A stretch of 44,979 nucleotides of DNA from Burkholderiales bacterium (GCA_026417035.1 JAOAEA010000003.1:1-44979), one strand, 5' to 3'; positions 26,094 to 36,327 are shown, counted from the stretch's first letter. Numbers and translations are program-made. Notes: generated by a model not told the origin, from the letters alone.

Positions 26094-28052
26094 ATGAGCG
26101 GCGACGGGCTGGTCCAGCATCTGCAGTCGTATACCGCATGGCGCGGCGGTGTCGCCGCGTCGATCCAGGCCTTCCGCCGCTGGCTCGAGACGAACGAGCT
26201 CGCCGACGCGCAGACCGACCTCAGGCTCCAGGGGCTGCTCGAGCGCCTCGACGAGGACCGCCTCACCGTGGCCTTCGTCGCCGAGTTCTCGCGCGGCAAG
26301 AGCGAGCTCATCAACGCGATCTTCTTCGCCGACTACGGCCGGCGCCTGCTGCCCTCGACCACGGGGCGCACGACGATGTGTCCGACCGAGCTCCTGTGGG
26401 ATCCGGCGCGGCCGCCCTCGGTGCAGCTCCTGCCGATCGAGACCCGCGCCCGCCACGCGAGCACGAGCGAGTTCAAGCGCTACCCCGACGAATGGACGGT
26501 GCTGCCGGTCGACGTCGCCTCCGCCGACTCCCTCGCGGTCGCCTTCCAGCAGGTGCGGGAGACGCGGCGCGTGCCGGTCGAGGAGGCCCGGCACTACGGC
26601 CTCTTCCTCGGCGAGACGCCGGAGGCGCTCGCCGCCGAGGTCGTGGACGGCACGGTCGAGATCCCGCGCTGGCGCCACGCAATCATCAACTTCCCGCACC
26701 CGCTCCTCGAGCACGGGCTGGTGATCCTCGACACGCCGGGGCTGAACGCCATCGGCACCGAGCCGGAGCTCACGCTCAACCTGCTGCCGAACGCGCACGC
26801 GGTGCTCTTCGTGCTCGCGCTCGACACCGGCGTCTCGAAGAGCGACGTCGCCATCTGGCGCGACTACGTCTACAAGCCGCCGTCGCGGGTGAAGAGCCGC
26901 ATCGTGGTGCTGAACAAGATCGACTCGCTCTGGGACGGCCTGCGCGGGGACGCGGACATCTCGGCCGAGATCGAGCGGCAGGTCGACTACTGCGCCTCGG
27001 TGCTCGACCTCGAGCGCGACCGCATCTTTCCGGTGTCGGCGCAGAAGGCGCTCGTCGCGCGCATCACCGACGACGAGCGGCTGCTCGCGCGGAGCGGCGT
27101 GCTCGAGCTCGAGCGCGCGCTGTCGCGCGAGCTGATCCCGGGCAAGCGCGAGCTCGTGCGCGAGGCGGCGCGCAGCGAGCTCACCGAGGTCGTCGACAAC
27201 GTGCGCGCGATCCTCGAGGCGCGGCTCGCGTCGGTGCGCGAGCAGCTCGTCGAGCTGCGCGGGCTGCGCGGCAAGAACCTCGACGTCGTGGACGAGATGA
27301 TGCGGAAAGTCCGCGCCGAGAAGGAGGACTTCGAGAAGAGCCTCGCGCGCTTCCAGGCGCTGCGGGGCGTGTTCTCGCGGCAGACGAACCGCCTCTTCAC
27401 GCATCTCGGCATGGATGCGCTCGCCGAGGAGTCGCGGCAGACCTTCTACGACATCTCGCGCAGCCAGTTCACCGCCGGCGTGCGCGCCGGCATGGCGCGC
27501 TACTTCAAGAGCGTGCGCGGCAACCTCGAGGCCTCGGCCGCCGTGGTGAACGACATCCACAACATGATGGAGGCGATGTACCGCCGCTTCGCCGAGGAGC
27601 ACGGGCTGCGGCTCGGCTCGCCGACGCGGTTCTCGCTCCTGCGCTACCAGAAGGAAGTCGACCGCCTCGAGGAGCACTACCGGACGCAGTTCGACACGCC
27701 GCTCAAGATGCTGACCACCGAAAAGATGACGCTCACCCAGAAGTTCTTCGAGACGCTGGCGAGCCAGGTGCGGCGCGTCTACCGCTACGCCAACCGCGAG
27801 ACCGAGCGGTGGCTGCGCGCGGTGATGGCGCCGATGGAGTCGCAGGTGCGCGAGCACCAGCTGATGCTGCGCCGGCGGCTCGAGTCGGTGAAGCGGATCC
27901 ACCAGGCCACCGAGACGCTCGAGGACCGGGTGGCGGAGCTCTCCGCGGTGGAGCGCACCCTCTGGGCCCAGCTCGCCGACCTCGAGCGCTACGCGCGCGA
28001 CCTGAACCGCGCCCTCGACCGCGACAGCGCGCCGGTCGCCGCCGCCGCCTGA
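26094..28052 (+). CDS. Dynamin-family GTPase
   Basis: 652 aa. ATG 26094 follows a strong GGGAGGGAGG. The GTPase domain carries G1 EFSRGKS (64-70), G3 DTPG (213-216) and G4 NKID (274-277). The TTGRTTMCPTE stretch is the G2 switch region. Large arms follow: coiled-coil helices (about 360-440, with ELRGLRGKNLDVVDEMMRKV) and another long helical part to the C-terminus (LERYARDLNRAL). This is the plan of bacterial dynamin-like proteins, which bind or remodel membranes, but no membrane span is apparent. A partner gene is absent: mutM precedes it and a ferredoxin on the opposite strand follows. Specific role unknown. Confidence 0.85.
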   Translation: MSGDGLVQHLQSYTAWRGGVAASIQAFRRWLETNELADAQTDLRLQGLLERLDEDRLTVAFVAEFSRGKSELINAIFFADYGRRLLPSTTGRTTMCPTELLWDPARPPSVQLLPIETRARHASTSEFKRYPDEWTVLPVDVASADSLAVAFQQVRETRRVPVEEARHYGLFLGETPEALAAEVVDGTVEIPRWRHAIINFPHPLLEHGLVILDTPGLNAIGTEPELTLNLLPNAHAVLFVLALDTGVSKSDVAIWRDYVYKPPSRVKSRIVVLNKIDSLWDGLRGDADISAEIERQVDYCASVLDLERDRIFPVSAQKALVARITDDERLLARSGVLELERALSRELIPGKRELVREAARSELTEVVDNVRAILEARLASVREQLVELRGLRGKNLDVVDEMMRKVRAEKEDFEKSLARFQALRGVFSRQTNRLFTHLGMDALAEESRQTFYDISRSQFTAGVRAGMARYFKSVRGNLEASAAVVNDIHNMMEAMYRRFAEEHGLRLGSPTRFSLLRYQKEVDRLEEHYRTQFDTPLKMLTTEKMTLTQKFFETLASQVRRVYRYANRETERWLRAVMAPMESQVREHQLMLRRRLESVKRIHQATETLEDRVAELSAVERTLWAQLADLERYARDLNRALDRDSAPVAAAA

Positions 28053-28058
28053 AGCGGC

Positions 28059-29555
<1,497 letters not shown>

Positions 29556-29605
29556 CGCGCGCATCTTATCGGGTTCGCTGTCGGCGCTCACGAGCCCGTC
29601 CCCGG

Positions 29606-30541
29606 ATGTTCGGCTTCCTCAGGAAATCCAAAGACAGCCCGGAGTCCGCGTCGTGGCTCGCGCGGCTGCGGGAGGGCTTGCGCAGGACGCGCGCCTCGGT
29701 CGGCGGGCTCTTCGGCGGCGCGAAGGTCGACGAGGCGCTCTTCGAGGACCTCGAGGCGGCCCTGCTCCAGGCCGACGCCGGCGTCGAGGCGACCCAGGCC
29801 CTCGTGACCGCGCTCCGCGCACGCGCGAGGCGCGAGCGCATCGAGGACCCCGCGGCGCTGCAAAAGGCGCTCGAGGCCGAGCTCGAAGCGCTGCTCGCGC
29901 CCCTCGAGCGCGACGTCGATCCGCGCGCGGCGAAACCCTTCGTGATCATGATCGCCGGCGTGAACGGCGCCGGGAAGACCACCTCCATCGGCAAGATCGC
30001 GAAGTTCCTTCGCACCGAGGGGTTCTCGGTCCTGCTTGCCGCCGGCGATACGTTCCGCGCCGCGGCGCGCGAGCAGCTCGTCGCGTGGGGCGAGCGCAAC
30101 GGCGTGCCGGTGATCGCGCAGGAAGGCGGCGACGCGGCGGCGGTGATCTTCGACGCGATCCAGGCGGCCCGCGCGCGCGGCATCGACGTGGTTCTCGCCG
30201 ACACTGCCGGCCGGCTGCCGACGCAGCTCCACCTCATGGAGGAGCTGAAGAAAGTGAAGCGGGTCATCGCGAAGGCGCAGGACGGCGCTCCCCACGAGGT
30301 GTGGGTGGTGCTGGACGCGAACACCGGCCAGAACGCGCTCGCGCAGGTGAAGGCCTTCGACGACGCGCTCGGGCTCACCGGGCTCATCCTCACCAAGCTC
30401 GACGGCACGGCGAAAGGCGGCGTGGTCGCCGCCATCGCCCGGAACCGCCCGGTGCCGCTCGTGTTCATCGGCGTCGGCGAGGGCATCGACGACCTGCGCC
30501 CCTTCGTGGCGGCGGACTTCGCGCGGGCGCTCGTCGAGTAG
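29606..30541 (+). CDS. ftsY: Signal recognition particle receptor FtsY
   Basis: 311 aa, short form: an abbreviated N-terminal region (MFGFLRKSKDSPE) and then the N domain four-helix bundle and the G domain. G1 is GVNGAGKTT (118-126); DTAGRLPTQ and TKLDGTAKGG are the other SRP-GTPase signatures. It docks SRP-ribosome complexes at the membrane. ftsE starts 5 bp after its stop. Confidence 0.97.
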   Translation: MFGFLRKSKDSPESASWLARLREGLRRTRASVGGLFGGAKVDEALFEDLEAALLQADAGVEATQALVTALRARARRERIEDPAALQKALEAELEALLAPLERDVDPRAAKPFVIMIAGVNGAGKTTSIGKIAKFLRTEGFSVLLAAGDTFRAAAREQLVAWGERNGVPVIAQEGGDAAAVIFDAIQAARARGIDVVLADTAGRLPTQLHLMEELKKVKRVIAKAQDGAPHEVWVVLDANTGQNALAQVKAFDDALGLTGLILTKLDGTAKGGVVAAIARNRPVPLVFIGVGEGIDDLRPFVAADFARALVE

Positions 30542-30546
30542 CGGCC

Positions 30547-31206
30547 GTGGCCGCGATCAGCTTCAGCGACGTCGCCAAGCGCTACCCGGGCGGCCACGAG
30601 GCGCTCGTCGGCGTGACGCTCGAGATCGACGCCGGCGAGATGGCGTTCCTCACCGGACGCTCGGGCGCGGGCAAGTCGACGCTGCTCAAGCTCATCCCCG
30701 CGATCGAGCGCCCGACGCGCGGCGTCGTGCTCGTTAACGGGCAGAACGTCGGCCGGATGCGCGCCGCGGCGGTGCCCTACCTGCGGCGCAACCTCGGCCT
30801 CGTCTTCCAGGACCAGAAGCTGCTTCACGACCGGACCGCGTTCGAAAACGTGATGTTGCCGCTCGCCGCCGCGGGCGTGCCGCCGCGCGAGGCCGCGAAG
30901 CGGGTGCGTGCCGCGCTCGACAAGGTCGGCCTCCTCGGCCGGGAACGGACGCGCCCGATCGCGCTCTCCGGCGGCGAGCAGCAGCGGCTCTGCATCGCGC
31001 GCGCGGTGGTCAACCGCCCCGCGATCCTCGTCGCCGACGAGCCGACGGCGAGCCTCGACGCCGCGGCGGCCAGCGAGATCATGGACATCTTCCGGGACTT
31101 CAACCGCGTGGGCGTCACCGTCGTCGTCGCCACCCACGACCTCGGGCTCGCCGCCCGGTACGCCTCGCGGACGCTACGGCTCGAAGGCGGGAGGATCGCC
31201 GGGTGA
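30547..31206 (+). CDS. ftsE: Cell-division ATP-binding protein FtsE
   Basis: 219 aa. ABC ATPase with Walker A GRSGAGKST, the Q-loop VFQDQKLL, signature LSGGEQQR, Walker B ILVADEP and switch histidine ATHD. With FtsX it controls cell-wall hydrolases at the division site. The start is GTG 30547, which gives a protein beginning at AAISFSDVAKRYPGG, in line with relatives. Stop overlaps the ftsX start as GTGA. Confidence 0.96.
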   Translation: MAAISFSDVAKRYPGGHEALVGVTLEIDAGEMAFLTGRSGAGKSTLLKLIPAIERPTRGVVLVNGQNVGRMRAAAVPYLRRNLGLVFQDQKLLHDRTAFENVMLPLAAAGVPPREAAKRVRAALDKVGLLGRERTRPIALSGGEQQRLCIARAVVNRPAILVADEPTASLDAAAASEIMDIFRDFNRVGVTVVVATHDLGLAARYASRTLRLEGGRIAG

Positions 31207-32099
31207 GCGGCTGGCTGCGCCATCACGCGCAGAGCTTCGCCGCGGCGCTCGCCCGCATCGCCGGCGAGCCGCTCGGCGCCGCGCTCAACACGCTCGTGAT
31301 CGGCGTCGCGCTCGCGCTGCCGCTCGCCGCGTTCACGGCGCTCACGAGCCTTGGAGCGCTCGTGCCGGCGGGCTCGGCGGAGCCGGAGATGTCGGTGTTC
31401 CTCGATCTCGACGCGACCCGGGCGGATGTCGAACGGTTGCGCGCGGAGCTCGCCGGGCTCCCCGGGATCCGGAACGTGCGGTTCGTGCCGAAGGACGAAG
31501 CACTCGCGGAGATCGCGAAAACGGAGGGTCTCGGTGAGGTGGCCACGTCCCTGAAGCGCAACCCGCTGCCGGACGCGTTCGTCGTCAGGCTCGCGAGCCC
31601 TGCGGCCGCCGAGCACGCTGCCGAGCGCGCCGGGCGGCTGCAGAAGGTCGCGCGGGCGCAGTTGGATGCGGCGTGGGTGAAGCGGTTGCAGGCGCTCCTG
31701 GCGCTCGCTCGGGCCGCGATCGTCGTTGTCGGCGCGCTGCTCGCCGTCGGCCTGGTGGCCGCGACGTTCAACACCATCCGCCTTCAGCTCGCGACCCGGC
31801 GCGAGGAGATCGAGGTGAGCCGGCTGGTCGGTGCGACCGAGGCTTGGATCCGCCGGCGCTTCCTCTATTTCGGCGCCGTCCAGGGCGCCCTCGGGGCGGT
31901 TGCGGCCGCCGCGCTGGACGGGGCGGCCGGGCTCTTTCTCGGTCCCTTGGCCGCCGAGCTGAGCGGGCTCTATGGCGGGCAGGGAGGGCTTACCGGGCTC
32001 GACGCGCCGACCGTGGCGGGCGTCGTCGCGCTGGGTGCTGGGCTAGGCTGGACGGGCGCCTTTCTATCAGTGAGCAGACACTTACACACACTCCGTTAG
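31203..32099 (+). CDS. ftsX: Cell-division protein FtsX
   Basis: 298 aa. GTG start coupled to ftsE. A cytoplasmic N-terminus is followed by a first membrane span, a periplasmic loop of about 100 residues (ECD, with EPEMSVFLDLDATRADVERL) and three more spans of the FtsX/MacB type (RLQLATRREEIEVSRLVGAT between them). A weak hairpin without T run follows at 32106-32123. Confidence 0.95.
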   Translation: MSGWLRHHAQSFAAALARIAGEPLGAALNTLVIGVALALPLAAFTALTSLGALVPAGSAEPEMSVFLDLDATRADVERLRAELAGLPGIRNVRFVPKDEALAEIAKTEGLGEVATSLKRNPLPDAFVVRLASPAAAEHAAERAGRLQKVARAQLDAAWVKRLQALLALARAAIVVVGALLAVGLVAATFNTIRLQLATRREEIEVSRLVGATEAWIRRRFLYFGAVQGALGAVAAAALDGAAGLFLGPLAAELSGLYGGQGGLTGLDAPTVAGVVALGAGLGWTGAFLSVSRHLHTLR

Positions 32100-32139
32100 C
32101 GGCGTCCCGAGGGTTGGCTCGGGGGAACCCGGTGCGCTC

Positions 32140-32166
32140 TTAGCACTCTAAATGCGCGAGTGCTAA
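32140..32166 (+). promoter_or_regulatory. CIRCE element (HrcA operator) upstream of rpoH
   Basis: TTAGCACTC (32140-32148), a 9-bp spacer (32149-32157) and GAGTGCTAA (32158-32166) make a perfect CIRCE inverted repeat. It lies 29 bp before the rpoH ATG and covers the promoter. HrcA is expected to repress rpoH through it; hrcA itself is not in the window. Confidence 0.97.
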
Positions 32167-32169
32167 TAT
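32140..32169 (+). promoter_or_regulatory. Putative sigma-70 promoter of rpoH embedded in CIRCE
   Basis: A -35-like TTAGCA (32140-32145) and an extended -10 TGC-TAATAT (32161-32169) are separated by 18 bp. Both lie in the arms of the CIRCE repeat, so HrcA binding would block polymerase. The -10 matches 4 of 6 and has the TGn extension. Confidence 0.55.
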
Positions 32170-32195
32170 TCGGCCATTCCGCAAAGGGGATCCTG

Positions 32196-33047
32196 ATGAA
32201 CACGACTGCGCTTTCCTTCCCGGTGCCCTCCGCCGTCGGCAGCCTGGAAAGCTACGTGCAGGCGGTGAACCGCTTCCCGATCCTTTCGGCCGAGGAAGAG
32301 CTCGCCCTCGCCCGTCGCTTCCGCGACGAGAACGACCTCGACGCCGCCCGGAACCTGGTGCTCTCGCACCTGCGCCTCGTGGTCGCCGTCGCGCGCGGCT
32401 ACCTCGGCTACGGGCTGCCGCACGCCGACCTGATCCAGGAAGGCAACATCGGCCTGATGAAGGCGGTCAAGCGGTTCGACCCGGAGCGCGGCGTGCGGCT
32501 CGTGTCGTTCGCGATCCACTGGATCAAGGCGGAGATCCACGAGTTCATCCTGCGCAACTGGCGCATGGTCCGCGTCGCCACGACCAAGGCCCAGCGCAAG
32601 CTCTTCTTCAACCTGCGCAGCATGAAGAGCGGGCTCGCCACGCTCACGCCGGACGAGGTGAAGCGCATCGCCGCCGAGCTCCGGGTGAAGCCCGAAGAAG
32701 TCGCGGAGATGGAGACGCGCCTCTCCGGGCAGGACCTCGCGCTCGAGCCGGCGGCCGACGACGACGAGGCGGCTTACGCGCCGATCGCGTACCTCGCCGA
32801 CCCCGAGAACGAGCCCTCTAGGCTCGTCGAGGCCGCCCAGGACGAACGCGTGCGCAGCGAGGGGTTGCGCGCGGCGCTCGCGAGCCTCGATCCGCGCAGC
32901 CGCCGGATCATCGAGGCGCGCTGGCTGCGCGAGAAGGACGAGGCCACGCTGCAGGAGCTCGCCGACGAGTTCCATGTCTCCGCCGAGCGCATCCGCCAGA
33001 TCGAGGCGAAGGCGATGCAGAAGATGCGCGCTCTCATCCCGGCCTGA
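32196..33047 (+). CDS. rpoH: RNA polymerase heat-shock sigma factor RpoH (sigma-32)
   Basis: 283 aa. The RpoH box QRKLFFNLR (133-141) is the diagnostic stretch; regions 2 (LIQEGNIGLMKAVKRFDPERG) and 4 (TLQELADEFHVSAERIRQIE) are intact. It directs transcription of heat-shock chaperone and protease genes. ATG 32196 was chosen over an in-frame upstream start because of the GGGGA site and because the upstream start would lie within the CIRCE/promoter. It follows ftsX, the usual gammaproteobacterial and betaproteobacterial order, but with its own promoter. A strong terminator follows. Confidence 0.96.
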   Translation: MNTTALSFPVPSAVGSLESYVQAVNRFPILSAEEELALARRFRDENDLDAARNLVLSHLRLVVAVARGYLGYGLPHADLIQEGNIGLMKAVKRFDPERGVRLVSFAIHWIKAEIHEFILRNWRMVRVATTKAQRKLFFNLRSMKSGLATLTPDEVKRIAAELRVKPEEVAEMETRLSGQDLALEPAADDDEAAYAPIAYLADPENEPSRLVEAAQDERVRSEGLRAALASLDPRSRRIIEARWLREKDEATLQELADEFHVSAERIRQIEAKAMQKMRALIPA

Positions 33048-33071
33048 CCGCCGCCCTGCGCCAGAAGACGG

Positions 33072-33095
33072 AACGCCCGGCTCGCCGGGCGTTTT
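33072..33095 (+). terminator. Rho-independent terminator of rpoH
   Basis: AACGCCCGG (33072-33080), loop CTCG, CCGGGCGTT (33085-33093) and TTTT, 24 bp after the rpoH stop. Confidence 0.88.
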
Positions 33096-33159
33096 CTTTC
33101 GGGCCGAGCCGCGAACGGCAGCGGCAGAAAGGCGCGGCGCCGCCGAAGCGAAAGGCCGT

Positions 33160-33750
33160 CTAACGGCCCGCGAGCAGCAGCGCGATGTCCGCGGCGATGT
33201 CGTCCGGGTTCGCGCCGTGGCGGACGTAGAGCCGCAATCGCCCCTGCGGGTCGAACACGTAGCTGCCCGCCGAGTGGTCCATCGTATAGGTGCCCGGGGT
33301 GGTGCCGGGGACCTTCTGATAGAAGACCTTGAACTCCTTCGCCGCGCGGGCGGTCGCGTCGGCGTCCCCGTAGAGCCCGACGAAGCTCGGGTGGAAGGCC
33401 GGGACGTACTGCGCGAGCAGTTCCTTCGTGTCGCGCTCCGGGTCGATGGTGACGAACAGCACCTGCACCCGCTTGGCGTCCTCGCCCAGCCTGTCCATCA
33501 CCGCGCGCATTCCCGCGAGCGTGGTCGGACACACGTCGGGGCAATGCGTGAAGCCGAAGAAGAGCACGACCACGCTTCCCTTGAAGTCCTCGAGCGAGCG
33601 CTCCCGGCCCGTGTGATCGGTGAGGCGGAGCGTCCTGCCGTACTCGACACCGGTGATGTCGGTCGCCTTGAACGACGGTTTGCCCGCGGGGCCGCACGCG
33701 GCGGCGAGGAGGACGAGGGACGCTGCGAGCAGTCGGAGGAGCGCCCGCAT
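33160..33750 (-). CDS. SCO1/SenC copper chaperone for cytochrome oxidase
   Basis: 196 aa. Lipoprotein signal with lipobox AAAC (C19), then a thioredoxin-like fold. The copper-binding CPDVC motif (C70, C74) and H159 (TMDHSAGS) are all present. It delivers copper to the CuA site of subunit II. It is the last gene of the assembly part of the oxidase locus, 41 bp after ctaB. Confidence 0.95.
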   Translation of the reverse strand: MRALLRLLAASLVLLAAACGPAGKPSFKATDITGVEYGRTLRLTDHTGRERSLEDFKGSVVVLFFGFTHCPDVCPTTLAGMRAVMDRLGEDAKRVQVLFVTIDPERDTKELLAQYVPAFHPSFVGLYGDADATARAAKEFKVFYQKVPGTTPGTYTMDHSAGSYVFDPQGRLRLYVRHGANPDDIAADIALLLAGR

Positions 33751-33791
33751 CGGCGGAAGGCGCGCGGCGGAGCGGGGCGGCGCGGCGCCGG

Positions 33792-34685
33792 TCACCGCGG
33801 CATGTAGTGGTCGACCAGCAGCGCCGCGAAGAGCAGCGCGAGGTAGACGATCGAGTACTTGAACGCCGCGCGCGCGACGGCGTCCTCGTAGCGCCGGTAG
33901 ATGGTCCACGCATACCCCAGGAACACGCCGCCGAGGGCGAGCGCCGCGGCGAGATACAGCCAACCGCTCATCCCGTACGCGAAGGGCATGATGCTCGCGG
34001 CCACGAGGATCACCGTATAGAGGAGCACCTGCAGCGCCGTGAACTCGCGGCCGTGGGTCACCGGCAGCATGGGCAGCCCGGCGCGGGCGTAGTCCTGGGT
34101 GCGGTACAGGGCGAGCGCCCAGAAGTGCGGCGGTGTCCACGCGAAGATGATGAGGAAGAGCATCAGCGCCTGTGGCGCGACCTCGCCCGTCACGGCCGCC
34201 CACCCGAGCACGGGCGGCATCGCGCCCGAGGCGCCACCGATCACGATGTTCTGCGGGGTCGCCGGCTTGAGCAGCACCGTGTAGACGACGGCGTAGCCGA
34301 CGAAGGTCCCGAGCGTGAGCCACGCGGTGAGCGGGTTCACGAACTGGTGCAGCAGCCACATCCCCGCGCCGCCGATGACGCCCGAGAAGGCGAGCGTCTG
34401 CGCCGAGGACAGCTCCCCGCGAGGCAGGGGGCGTGCGCGCGTGCGCGCCATCACCGCGTCGATCTTCTGCTCCACGAGGCAGTTCACCGCCGCGGCCGCG
34501 CCGGCCACCAGCGCGATCCCGGCGGTCGCGGCGAGGAGGATCCGCAGGCTGATCCACTCGCCCGGCGGGGTCGCGAGGAACATGCCGATGACCGCGCAGA
34601 AGACGATCAGCGAGACCACCCGCGGCTTGGTGAGCGCGTAGTACTGGCGCAGGCGCGGGCCGCGCAGGGCGACGGGTGTGGACAT
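33792..34685 (-). CDS. ctaB: Protohaem IX farnesyltransferase (haem O synthase)
   Basis: 297 aa, about nine membrane spans. The prenyltransferase motif [20 protein letters not shown] (68-87, N68 to D76) and the second loop [15 protein letters not shown] are intact. It attaches a farnesyl group to haem B, giving haem O. The next enzyme (haem A synthase, ctaA) usually lies just upstream and is not present here. Confidence 0.95.
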   Translation of the reverse strand: MSTPVALRGPRLRQYYALTKPRVVSLIVFCAVIGMFLATPPGEWISLRILLAATAGIALVAGAAAAVNCLVEQKIDAVMARTRARPLPRGELSSAQTLAFSGVIGGAGMWLLHQFVNPLTAWLTLGTFVGYAVVYTVLLKPATPQNIVIGGASGAMPPVLGWAAVTGEVAPQALMLFLIIFAWTPPHFWALALYRTQDYARAGLPMLPVTHGREFTALQVLLYTVILVAASIMPFAYGMSGWLYLAAALALGGVFLGYAWTIYRRYEDAVARAAFKYSIVYLALLFAALLVDHYMPR

Positions 34686-34781
34686 GGGGTTCGCGGATCC
34701 TGCCGGCGCGCCCCGCCAGGGGCGCGCCGGGCGGCGAAGTCTATCACGACGGGCGCGGCGCGCAGCGGCGCGGGCGCCGGC

Positions 34782-35381
34782 TCAGCCGATCTGCGACACC
34801 TTCAGGAGCCGCTGCAGATCCTTCAGCATCCGCGCCGGTTCCGCGTCCTTCGGGAAGCGGAGCATGACGTTTCCCAGCGGGTCGACGAGGTAGACGTGGT
34901 CGCGCACGTCGTCCGCCGCCGGCAGGGACGCGAGCGCTCTCGCGCCCGGCACGCGGGCCACGAGCACGCCCTCGTAGAGGCGCGGGTCGGCGCCCGAGAG
35001 CGGCACGTCGTCGACGACGAGCCACGCCCGCTCGACCCGATCCTGGTTTTTACCCTGGGCGAGCCGGACCTGGCGCATGTTGTAGAGCTTGCGCTGGCAG
35101 CGCTCCGCGCACGCCCCCGAGTCGACGTGCAGCAGCACCCACTTGCCGCGGAGATCCGCGGCCGCGAGCGGCGCGCCGTCGGGCTTCGTGCCGAGCACCG
35201 CAGGCAGCGGCGCGAGCTCGAGCACCGTCCCGTAGTTCATGCGGCTCTGGGGCGTCCAGAAGTAGTACACCGCGTAGGCCGCCACGAACGGCGCGAGGCA
35301 CACGAGGAAGATGCCGAGCGCCTTGATCCGGCCGCGGCGCTGCCGCTCAGGGTCGATCGCGTTCGATGTTGAGGACGACAT
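34782..35381 (-). CDS. Cytochrome oxidase-associated membrane protein with thioredoxin-like CxxxC
   Basis: 199 aa. One transmembrane span (about 22-41) and a periplasmic domain with thioredoxin-like secondary structure, including C91AERC95 and HVDSGACAERC. The CxxxC spacing resembles that of Sco proteins, so copper or thiol handling for the oxidase is plausible but unproven. It starts 35 bp inside the end of SURF1 (ATG 35381), and 96 bp separate it from ctaB; related loci carry ctaA in this place. Confidence 0.75.
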   Translation of the reverse strand: MSSSTSNAIDPERQRRGRIKALGIFLVCLAPFVAAYAVYYFWTPQSRMNYGTVLELAPLPAVLGTKPDGAPLAAADLRGKWVLLHVDSGACAERCQRKLYNMRQVRLAQGKNQDRVERAWLVVDDVPLSGADPRLYEGVLVARVPGARALASLPAADDVRDHVYLVDPLGNVMLRFPKDAEPARMLKDLQRLLKVSQIG

Positions 35382-36075
35382 AGAGGATCACCGTCAACGC
35401 CGCGAGGGCGTACCACTGCAACGCATAGGCCTTGTGTTTCTCGATGCCGAAGTCCGGGCGCGGCCAGTCGCGCACGAGAGCGTCGGCGCCGTTCGTCTGC
35501 TGCACGACCACCGGCAGGAGGTCGAGGCCCGACCACTGCGCGTAGCGCGCGAGCACGAGGTTGGGCCACACCCGCTCGGCGGGCGAGGTCTCGCCGAGCT
35601 CGTATACCTTCGCGGGCGGCGCGACCGCGATGCCCTCGACCGCGACGACTCCGGCCGGCGTCGGCACCTCCGGGAGATCCGCGCGCGTCGCGCCGGCCGG
35701 CGCCCAGCCGCGATTGACGAGCACCCAGCGGTGCGTCCCCTCGAGCCGCAGCGGGGTCACGACGTGGTAGCCGGCCCGCCCGCGATGGACGCGGTTGTCC
35801 AGGTAGATCGTGCGCGCGGCGTCCCACTCGCCCCGTGCGATGACTCGCCGGCCCTCGAGATCGGCACCGGCTGCGAGCGGCTGCGCGAGATCGGCGGGCG
35901 GCCCGGCGCGGCCGCGGTCGAACGCCTCCGCGAGCGCCGCTTTCTGCGCCGCCCGCCCGGTCTGCCAGTTCCCGAGCGAGACGGTGAGCGCGACGAACGC
36001 CACGCCGGCGACCGTCATGAGGGCGCTGGGCGCGAACCGGTAGCACCCGAGCCTCAAGCCGGCGCGGCCCCGCAT
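35347..36075 (-). CDS. SURF1-family cytochrome oxidase assembly protein
   Basis: 242 aa. Two membrane spans, near residues 18-36 and 218-236, flank a periplasmic domain: SLGNWQTGRAAQK, RVIARGEWDAARTIYLDN, VLVNRGWAPAG and YALQWYALAALTVILY. It helps insert haem a into subunit I. It is divergent from a DUF2909 gene, 57 bp away, and its end overlaps the next gene by 35 bp. Confidence 0.93.
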   Translation of the reverse strand: MRGRAGLRLGCYRFAPSALMTVAGVAFVALTVSLGNWQTGRAAQKAALAEAFDRGRAGPPADLAQPLAAGADLEGRRVIARGEWDAARTIYLDNRVHRGRAGYHVVTPLRLEGTHRWVLVNRGWAPAGATRADLPEVPTPAGVVAVEGIAVAPPAKVYELGETSPAERVWPNLVLARYAQWSGLDLLPVVVQQTNGADALVRDWPRPDFGIEKHKAYALQWYALAALTVILYVVLNIERDRP

Positions 36076-36098
36076 CGGCGCGATCCGGCCGCTTCCGC

Positions 36099-36104
36099 TA
36101 CACT
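36099..36104 (+). promoter_or_regulatory. Candidate -10 box (TACACT) for the DUF2909 gene
   Basis: CGCTACACTCCGCC has the typical -10 TACACT in the 57 bp between SURF1 and the small membrane-protein gene, 29 bp before ATG 36133. No clear -35. Confidence 0.4.
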
Positions 36105-36132
36105 CCGCCGCCTCGCCCTGCGGTCCCGAGCC

Positions 36133-36327
36133 ATGCGGTTCGTCATCATTCTCTTCCTCGTCCTGATCCTCGCCTCGCTCGGGTCGGCCCTCGTGTACCT
36201 CGTCAAGGACAAGGGCAGCTCGACGCGCACGGTCAAGGCGCTCACGCTGCGCGTCGGCCTGTCGATCGCGCTGTTCCTCTTCCTGATGGCCGGGTACTAC
36301 TTCGGGTTCCTGCAGGTCCGGTCGTAG
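36133..36327 (+). CDS. Twin transmembrane protein (DUF2909 type)
   Basis: 64 aa. Two membrane spans: about 2-22 (FVIILFLVLILASLGSALVYL) and 41-59, with a short basic loop KDKGSSTRTVKALTLRVG between. Size and location between SURF1 and cytochrome oxidase subunit III fit the DUF2909 family of betaproteobacteria. A role in oxidase assembly is inferred from position. It is the only plus-strand gene in the oxidase locus. Confidence 0.85.
   Translation: MRFVIILFLVLILASLGSALVYLVKDKGSSTRTVKALTLRVGLSIALFLFLMAGYYFGFLQVRS

Noticed and set aside
32106..32123. Hairpin CCCGAG-N6-CTCGGG after ftsX
   Set aside because: No T tract follows; it may be a weak structure but there is not enough to call a terminator.
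32160..32195. Upstream in-frame start for rpoH
   Set aside because: It lies within the CIRCE/promoter and lacks a ribosome site; ATG 32196 has GGGGA and fits family length.
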